Below, piece by piece: positions 56,730 through 64,000 of a DNA stretch of 64,000 nucleotides. The stretch is from Nectonema munidae (lineage: Eukaryota > Nematomorpha > Nectonematoida > Nectonematidae), in NCBI GenBank assembly GCA_030549495.1, contig JAUIRK010000097.1, positions 1,521,001-1,585,000 of the forward strand. The letters are read 5' to 3'. The notes under the pieces were generated by a model, which did not search any database, had not been told where the DNA came from, and saw nothing but the letters and a program-made list of their open reading frames with translations. Positions within the stretch are counted from its first letter, which is position 1; every line of letters begins with the position of its first letter. The position numbers and the translations under genes are program-made.

Positions 56730-57419
56730 GTAAAAAAGTTTTATTATTAAACTTGTAAATATTTCTTTTATTGATATGCCTAAAATTTCCATCTTTATTA
56801 GATATTGGCTAGTTGATGTAGTCTAGGTTGCGAGCATGTCTTATGAATTTGATTCATGGCAGTTTTATATTCATCTGTTGAATTAAGGAAAGTATATTCC
56901 TTCTCCCACTATCAAAGATTCAAAATATCCTTACTTATTATCTTTAATAAATATTTTTTACAATTTTGATACTTTACTTTATCATGATAGGAAAAATATT
57001 TTAAAACTAATTTTAATAGTGTTTCATCGCATTTCAAGTCAATAAATACATTATCCTTCTACAACCAAAGAAAACCTATTTTTAAAAGGACACCCTAATA
57101 GAAAATATGAAAGTGCATGTTTGAAAGTTAAAATGTTCATCAAATAATATAAAACAAATAGACCTATAAGAGGAAAACAATAATAAAATATATATTTGAA
57201 TAATTAATGTAATGTAATTTTCAATTTTTGAACAAAATGTATCATGTTCTTTAATGGTCATAAAAAGCTGCCGAAATGAACGAATATGCTTCTTTCATTC
57301 TATTAAAATATGTATAGTATTGTATATAATGTATATATTTATATACTGTACTATACATATTTCTTCGCTACACTCTTGGATAAAGTTTATATAGGGTTTT
57401 TGCAGTCGGACGCGGTATT

Positions 57420-60100
57420 TAGGATAGGATAAGATGTTGCCAAAACACTTTCCAGCTTCAGTTGATATGCTTCAAAATGTAGTAAGGTAGAGGACTTTAT
57501 CTGAAAGAAAAGATAAAATGAATGGGATTGAAAATATTGGTAAAAGCTTTTAGCTCTAATGATAGAATTGTGTGGTCTGGTTTGAGGGTGGTGTTTAAGT
57601 GTTGATTCAATTGTAAGGATATGTTTGGTGAAGAGATTTTGAAGTTTGAGTGAAGTGAGTGAGTAAGTCTGAGATTCTGGTAGGTGTTATGCCTAGTGTA
57701 GCTTTTGATTTGGATTTGGAAGTTATCAATGGTTGATTGGAGGAAGGAACACTTAAAGAATAAGTGATGAGCTGTTTCTTGGGATGGACAGCTAAAGCGG
57801 CAATAAGGATCAGATGCAAATGATATGCGGTCCAGATGGGCTTTGCATGCGCGGTGTTCAGTTATCCATCTGATAAGTAGACGCGAGAAAGTAGTGTTTT
57901 GACTACTCCAAATTTTATGAAGTAGAGAGATATTAGGAAGTGGGATAAAAGAGAATAATATTTTTGTGGAGATGATTGCCACTGCTGATATAAGTTATCT
58001 ATGATTTTTTTGCGAATGAAAGAATAGACTAGATTTATTGGGTTTGAGAAAGTTTGATTTGTTTTCGCGGTTTTGGCAAGGTTTTCTGCAAAGCCATTTT
58101 CTAGGATGCTACTATGCGATGTACAGCAGAAGATCTTGATTTCAAATATTTGAGAGAGAGCGTTTCATTTTTATGCTAGATAAAAGCTTGACAGGGGAGC
58201 TCGGAGATCAAAGCGTTGATCGGTAATGAGATTTTGGCAGTCAGAAGAGAAAAGTATTTTTCTAAAGAATTGTGTAAGGTAATGAAGGTTGTTATGGATA
58301 AAGTCTAGAACTAATTTAAGGCCTTCAAGTTCGCATTTGTATATAGAAAGATATAGGTTAAGGTAAGTTGATAGAGAGATAAAGGGAATTTTCGAAGAGC
58401 CGTGATAGAAAGCTGCTGCACAAGTAGTGGTAGTTGAGCCATTACTGAAGATCGGGAGTGTAGTTAATTGAGAGTGTGAGTGAACGCTTTGATATAATTG
58501 TTGAGAGAGATTCACATACGTTGAAGCTATAAGGGATCTTGATTGATGAATCAATAAAGTTAATACTCAGATAGTGTTGAATAAATTTAATGATATAGAT
58601 TGGGTATTTATTTTTAAACATAATGAAGAGCATTATAGATTTTAGGTAGGGTTGAATGGAGGATGTGAATTAATTTTTTTATGCGAAGGTTGGTGATCAA
58701 GTCTAGGTTACCGGCTGAGCGAGGTTAAGAGATTCGGATTCACGGGCCGGCTATTTTGATGCTATAGGTGTACAGTTGTCAATAGAGATTGATATATGGT
58801 TGCTTACTTTTCTTATGTTCGCATGTAATTTTGTCTCATTTTCTGTACTGTTGTTAGGAAATAGTGTGTTGATGGTTGGGTGGTTGATGCTGTGTTTTGT
58901 ATCAAAACTATTGGGAAAGAAATTATGAGGAAGTTGAATATGAAGTTTTTCATTGGTACAGTTTTATTTATGATGGATCATGGGTTACTTCTGTTTGAAC
59001 TTGTAAATGTTATCCATGGTTTTATTTTCTGCTTACTTTTAATGATTTGAGTGAATGGCAAGGTTTGTTTTTGATAGAAAGGTTATTGTTTCAGAAGAAT
59101 GCTTTTTTCCTATTGTGGTCTGTGTTTTGGGGAATTGCAGATGAGGATAAAATATTATTTAGAGAAAGTGATATTGAATCTAGGTCGTTTGTGGAGGAGA
59201 TGATTGGAGGAGTTTTTGGAGGCATGATAGTGGTGTTATGAAGTGTTTTGATATTTTCTAATTCAGAAATATAGTCTGGGCATGAGTGAGATGGAGAGTT
59301 GTGGTTTTGTTTGCAATTAAAACATGAACGTTTGTTCGGGTTATTTTTAAATAGACATTCTGTTAAAGAATGCCCGCGATGACCACAGTGGTCACAATTT
59401 GTTGATTCCAATTTGCAGTATGTAGAGCGATGCCCATGTTTTTGACAGTTAGATGGGTTGTAAGACTAGTATAATTGACAATGCTTTTTGATGTATGTAA
59501 AAAGTATTTACATATTTCGGGAATCGAAGGTACTAAACGCGCAGTATGGGAATAGGTGCCTGGATTTTTTTAAGGCGGTTGATGGGCACAGTGTTTGGGA
59601 ATTTTGTTTTCTTCCGTTAATTGTGCTTGGAGGTTGTTAATATCGATAGAATTCGAAATACTACATAAGATGATTCGTGGTTTGTTTGGTGTGACATCAG
59701 TGGGATTTAAGCCTTTTTTGGTAAGAATGTTCTTTGTTAGATTTCGCTTTGATTGAGTACAGGGTCCCTGGATTTGAGCTGCGAATTTTTTTAATGAAAA
59801 GTAATTTTGTTGTTTTCGAGTGATTTAATCTTTTTTTTGAAAATTAAATTTTTCATTTTGGGTTGTTGTTTTTGGGATGGCTGTGGTAACTTTAAAAGAA
59901 AGCGATGGGGATATGTGACTTAGTTTTTCGTTTTATTTTGGGTGTGATTGTAGAAATTGTCATGGATTTTGGAGTGCATGTGAGTAGGATGTAGTTGATT
60001 TATGTGATTGAACTGTAATGATAGATTTGTCCTTCTGAGTGATTCAATTTTAGATGAGCGAGTGGTGAGAATTTCCGATTAAGATGGGATATTTAGGAGT
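57420..60100 (-). mobile_element. I-like LINE with zinc knuckles and RNase H, internally deleted
   Basis: Minus strand. First-ORF zinc knuckles at 59411-59250: CDHCGHRGHSLTEC and CFNCKQNHNSPSHSC. RNase H at 58171-58480: IFSNGSTTTTCAAAFYHG, YKCELEGLKLVLDF and FSSDCQNLITDQRF; the first acidic residue of the usual FSDGS is Asn here. The C-terminal Cys/His segment at 57497-57982 has CRFSCPSQETAHHLFFKCSF. Most of the reverse transcriptase is missing between about 58600 and 59050. The order ORF1 knuckles, RT, RNase H places it near the I/Loa/R1 group. The 3' tail (near 57440) shares sequence with the tail of the element ending at 28780. Confidence 0.75.
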
Positions 60101-60412
60101 TAAAATGGTAGCCAGATTCTAAGTATTTTAAATAATAAAAAATGCATGGAGTTGCTTTCTTTTACTTCAATCTGTAAATAAGGATTGGGTTTGAATATTT
60201 TTAATAAAGTATTTAAGTTATTTTACTTAATTTTAGGATCTAACATAGCTGGCGAAAAATATTATTAGTTTGTTTTGAGAAATTTTTATTCTACTAATAT
60301 TAACTGTGAACTACTAAAGGATATTTGTGTTTCTTAAAGATTATCAGTTTTTTTTGCTGCTATATTTACGAGTATTTTTCGTATTTTCAATAACCCTAGT
60401 TTTTGTGTTTAG

Positions 60413-61850
60413 GATAATGGAAAGAAAAGTGATAACTGTTTTTACCAAGGCACTTTTCATAACCTAAATGAAGATAATCTAGCTGCCATCCATATTTGTG
60501 AGCCCTTTGGAATCAAGTAGCTTCTTTCTTTATTTCAATATCTTTTATTTTACCTTATTTCAGTATTCTTCATATTTTTCTATCTTACATCAAAGACAAT
60601 CTGTAATTTTCTGTCCCCCACGATTTTCGTTAAAGGATAAGTTCGTTTCAAAAGGCTTTTCCTCCAAATTGATCTGATATCTAGGATCCCAAAATATTCT
60701 ATAAAGAAAAAGTTTTTAGGCTAAGGGCCTTATGTTTATTCATAGAAAAAGTAAAACGCTATAGAAATGTGTGTGAAAACAAACTAGGAAAAATAATTAA
60801 TAAAATATACAAAAAAAATACGACTTTTGATTCCTTTTTTTCTTCAGAGTTTGGAATTTATAAGATTACCTCAATTATATTTTATTTTTATTTTGTAAAA
60901 TGATATATTTCCGCAAATTTATGATTAAAATCAGTTTTTAAGATCCCATATGAGAAGAATAAGACAAAAAAATTTCAAAAACTTCACAAAATAAAATCGC
61001 ATGAAAAATTTTTTGAATCAAGATAAACAAAATTTCACTTCTGACTAAAACTCATTTGAATTTAATTTTTAGGGAATAATTTTATTTTCAAAATGATCTT
61101 CCATATCTCTTTAATTTTCCTGATTCCATGAAGATTCATTTTGGCTTATTCTGAATCATTTTATTATCATTTCTAATCAGGGTTGCGGATTCAGAGTCGG
61201 AGTCAGAAATTCTAAAGGGATAAGATTGTTTATTTCATAAAATTTAGAAGAATTTTTAAAGCATTTTAAGTAGCCAAAAAACAGTTAAATTTTTGTAAGC
61301 ATATGGAGTGGTCTTTCTTAAGTGAAAACCAAAAGTAAGGTTTGAATATATTTGGAGTAAGAGTTGGATTTTTGTAATAGCTTGGTGTCGAAGTCGGATA
61401 TTTTGCATCCTACTCTGCCATCCGGTTTCTAATGTATCTAGCTAAAAGTTTTAATGTACTTTTTGTCGAAAATGGAAAACGTGTTTTCACGCCTGATTGG
61501 CTTTACAAATTAGTTGGTGATCCTAATTTTTTTGCCTTTTTGTTTGACTTTAAACCCCATTTAACCATTTTCTTTTTATATAGGGGTCTTATTTTTCATA
61601 AGAATGAAGCTTTTCACATATATCCGCATTTACCTTCTATTCCATCAAATTTAAGCCATTTCCACAACATTCCTCATGTTTTAAAGTCGGATTCAAAGTC
61701 AAATTTTAATACTTTATATTCCTGTGGAGGTACTTCTCTATTTTCAAAGATTAATTCATCTAATTTCATCATTTTATTTTCTTTATTTTAGTCAAATCAA
61801 ATGGCTACCAAGATCAACACTTTCTTGATTTTATGAAAATGAAAAAAAGA
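60413..61850 (+). CDS. ADAM/ADAMTS-type metalloprotease prodomain, partial, three exons
   Basis: Exons 60413-60516, 61584-61729 and 61792-61850 join with matching phases (2 then 1). The first reads DNGKKSDNCFYQGTFHNL ... IHICEPFGIK, the second begins GLIFHKNEAFHIYPH and ends near LYSCG, the third is VKSNGYQDQHFLDF then MKMKKR. The layout C-x-YQG, about 20 residues, C-x-x-x-G-I-x-GLI, then a further CG-V is the M12B propeptide pattern (Pep_M12B_propep), most like ADAMTS proteases. Such prodomains keep the zinc protease latent until furin cleaves in the secretory pathway. The terminal KMKKR before donor AGA|GTAGGA could be part of a basic cleavage site. The catalytic HExxH domain is not in the window and should lie to the right; 5' exons were not identified. 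Which family member this is cannot be told. Confidence 0.78.
61185..61420. repeat. Diffuse GAGTCGG repeat, second clear copy
   Basis: It shares word order with 53225-53450 (CAGAGTCGGAGTCAG, a TAAATTTTTGTAAGCATATG stretch, AGTGAAAACCAAAAGTAAGG). It lies in the intron between protease exons 60516 and 61584. Confidence 0.45.
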
Positions 61851-63360
61851 GTAGGATTATTTTTTTTATTATTTTTAAACTTTTTTTGAATGAAATTTTT
61901 ACAATGGTTGAAAAATAATCCAGATTTTTACATTTAGTTTTAGTATTCCCTTAAAATACGCAAGTTTTAATCAAAAATCACAATAATTTGGAAGTATAAT
62001 TCCTAAATAGTCTAAGTTTTTTGTTTTATTTCACTATTTGAACGAATTTGCAGAGATATTTGAAATCCTATTCATAGAAGAAATTAGGAAAAATGTGACT
62101 AGGAATTACCACATTATCCAACAAAGAGATAAAAGGATATTAGCCAAAGCTTTTTTCTATTTGTAAGAAAGTTTTGACGCTGTTTTTTTAAAACTACGTT
62201 TGTTTTATCCAGGAATTCATAGTGAATGTATTAATCTCATTGGTATATTTATAATGTCTTTTATAAAGAAGAATTATTTATATATTAATCAAACAAATTA
62301 GAGTAAACCTATTCATTTAAAACTGAAGGAGATTTTGGAATTTAAAAATCTATATATAATATAGAAAGAGGGGCGTGAGTAGGGTTGGTTAGATGCTGGA
62401 TTCGATAACTCAAAGTCTTGGGTTCGATTCCGTATCAAGCCTGCTTTCCTCATAGTTCGATACTAGCGGCGCAACTGTGCCTTCTTGATGAAAACACCCT
62501 ATGGCTGTACTGTATGACCACGAGTGGACTGATCCACCGGTAATAATGTTACATTCAACGCACTATTTATCAATTGTTTTCATTTCTTTTGTCTCTAATA
62601 CGTATTTTTTTCAATAGATTAACTTTCTAAATGTAATCCCATATGATTGGATCCCATTCTAAGTCTTCTCAGTAAAAATTTAAGCTCCACTCCGCACCTC
62701 TGTAAAATCCAGTAAAAAGTAAAAACGAAATCTGAACGCACCCAATTTTAGAAAAGGAATTGAATAGACATATGGCATAAATACACACATATTTAATCCA
62801 ATTTATATGTACCATAATGGTGCTAGGAAAACTTGCACTAAGAAAACTCGATTTTGTAAAAGATACGCATTCTTAAATTAACATTGAATATTAGGTCTGA
62901 AATTGTAGAAAAATGATACTGTCCTCTTAAAGAGCTTCAGAACGGCAAATAAAATATATAATCCCCACTTAAGTTTAATTGAGACATAATATTTGGAATG
63001 AGCATACAAAAATAGTAAGGTATTTTATTAGAAATAAATTAAACAACTCCTTCTCCCAAATTCATTTTTGGAAAATTGGATCTCTCAGTTAGCTATACTA
63101 CAGGCCTCGGAAACTACTATATATCAATGGTTCTAATATTATTATTATTATATTGGAATTGATTTTGAATAGCTAAATGCTATTATTTTTTTTATATTTA
63201 CTAATATAGCAAATAACTACTGGCTTGAGACCTAATTTTCTGAGAGCTAGTTTTCTGCCTACCACCATAAATACAATTTTGTGAAACATAAGTCAATGAG
63301 CAATGTTACATGAAGTAGTTATAGATAAATATATTCCTCCTAATACTAATAGCATTAAAA
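61851..63360. other. Presumed protease intron
   Basis: Follows donor AGA|GTAGGA. Contains the SINE at 62370. No exon with a catalytic-domain signature was found before the window end. Confidence 0.5.
62370..62508 (+). repeat. tRNA-derived SINE, subfamily B, best copy
   Basis: GGGGCGTGAGTAGGGTTGG, then TTAGATGCTGGATTCGATAA, a canonical B box GGGTTCGATTCC, body CTCATAGTTCGATACTAGCG and CTTCTTGATGAAAACACCC. Least degraded of the four subfamily B copies. It lies inside or just after an intron of the protease gene. Confidence 0.7.
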
Positions 63361-63709
63361 TAGAGATGTATCGGATATGCGGATTGTCCACAAATTTTTT
63401 TACATTCTTTAACATCCTCATCCGACGATCATTTTAGTTTCAACATCCGCATCCGCAATTTTCAAACATTTTGCTTTTTATACCGTAAAGTTTTTTTTTT
63501 GGAAATTTTACTTTATCCAAAATATTAATGACAAGTATTTCTTTATGATAACACATATACGTTGACATCTTCTCTCCGAATTTTTAAGAAGTATAAAACT
63601 TGCGTTTGGTTAGAATAGCAATTATGAATTTCGCATCGATATCCGCTAATAAAATTAATTCTGACATCCGCATTCGCGGATTCAAAAAATTTCACATCCG
63701 ATACATCTC
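63361..63709. mobile_element. MITE with AGATGTATCGGAT ends, copy 2
   Basis: TAGAGATGTATCGGATATGC at the left is mirrored by CACATCCGATACATCTC at the right. The interior is rich in CATCCGCATCCGCA words. About 349 bp; no clear target duplication by eye. A third copy begins near 63941 and is cut by the window end. Confidence 0.6.
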
Positions 63710-63940
63710 CACTCCATTATTTTGGTAGAATATTTGAAATGATTGCCTTGACGTAATTACCTCCCTTTTGTTTTTGCCAAGAAACAAAATTTCTCAAATT
63801 TATATAGGAAAATGTACAAAAGGATATGCGCATAGATTTATGAAAAATTATTAATTCTTTTTATTGTATTAAATGAGGTAACTCAGACGAATACATAGGT
63901 GAACTTTTTCTAGTATAATAATGAAACGCTTGATAATGAC

Positions 63941-64000
63941 TTACATCCTCTTAACATCCTCATCCGCGGATCATTTAGGTTTCAACATCCGCAATTTTCA
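63941..64000. mobile_element. MITE with CATCCGC words, cut by window end
   Basis: CATCCTCATCCGCGGATCAT and TTTCAACATCCGCAATTTTC repeat the interior of the element at 63361. Only this part is inside the window. Confidence 0.5.

Noticed and set aside
55804-60516. Joining the exon pair at 55804-56729 to the protease prodomain exon at 60413.
   Set aside because: Both open readings end in a phase that does not match a phase 0 start at 60413, and a LINE fills the space between.
62370-62440. Possible tRNA gene (A and B box).
   Set aside because: No closing acceptor stem or proper anticodon arm, and several diverged copies share a non-tRNA body: it is a SINE head.

Overview
The window is AT-rich, intron-containing eukaryotic DNA with very few host exons in a dense mosaic of transposable elements. 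The gene families (a membrane-anchored sulfhydryl oxidase, an ADAM/ADAMTS-type prodomain), the repeat classes (hAT, piggyBac, Merlin, I-like LINEs with RNase H, tRNA-derived SINEs) and an endogenous negative-strand RNA virus fossil all fit an invertebrate. An arthropod, perhaps a crustacean, is plausible, but the sequence alone does not prove it.

Host genes. On the + strand, seven exons between 822 and 26333 encode the C-terminal two thirds of a quiescin sulfhydryl oxidase (QSOX): the end of thioredoxin domain 1, the thioredoxin-2-like domain, the helical region, the FAD-binding Erv/ALR domain with both CxxC pairs, and a transmembrane anchor. The 5' exons with the thioredoxin CxxC lie left of the window. 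Its introns are large because elements have piled into them. At the right end, three + strand exons (60413-61850) encode the prodomain of an ADAM/ADAMTS-type metalloprotease; its catalytic part must lie to the right. Two weaker candidate exons lie at 55804-56729.

Layout. 1-3070: first visible QSOX exon, an inverted repeat and a MITE. 3078-6144 and 14993-18363: two copies of a non-autonomous hAT composite, each with its own 8-bp target duplication and sharing the same nested insertions. 6960-8320: a LINE tail and a fragment of an uncharacterised repeat protein. 9800-20100: QSOX exons, a piggyBac-type MITE and a long foldback. 20330-25760: one QSOX intron holding a decayed Ty3/gypsy element and a decayed piggyBac gene. 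27100-28110: a piggyBac scrap and two SINEs in opposite orientation. 28780-32830: an I-like LINE (minus) interrupted by a 190-bp hAT MITE. 35358-36829: a sharply bounded Merlin transposon. 37100-47900: MITEs, G-tract repeats, a LINE tail, a SINE and no recognised host gene. 48000-51480: a GC-rich fossil of a mononegavirus genome (L polymerase region, minus strand). 52472-53183: a hAT MITE. 57420-60100: a second I-like LINE (minus). 62370-64000: a SINE and terminal MITEs.

No rRNA, true tRNA gene, CRISPR array or operon was seen. The most notable structures are the twin composite hAT elements, the endogenous mononegavirus fossil, the complete Merlin boundaries, and two SINE subfamilies with different tRNA-like heads but a shared body.
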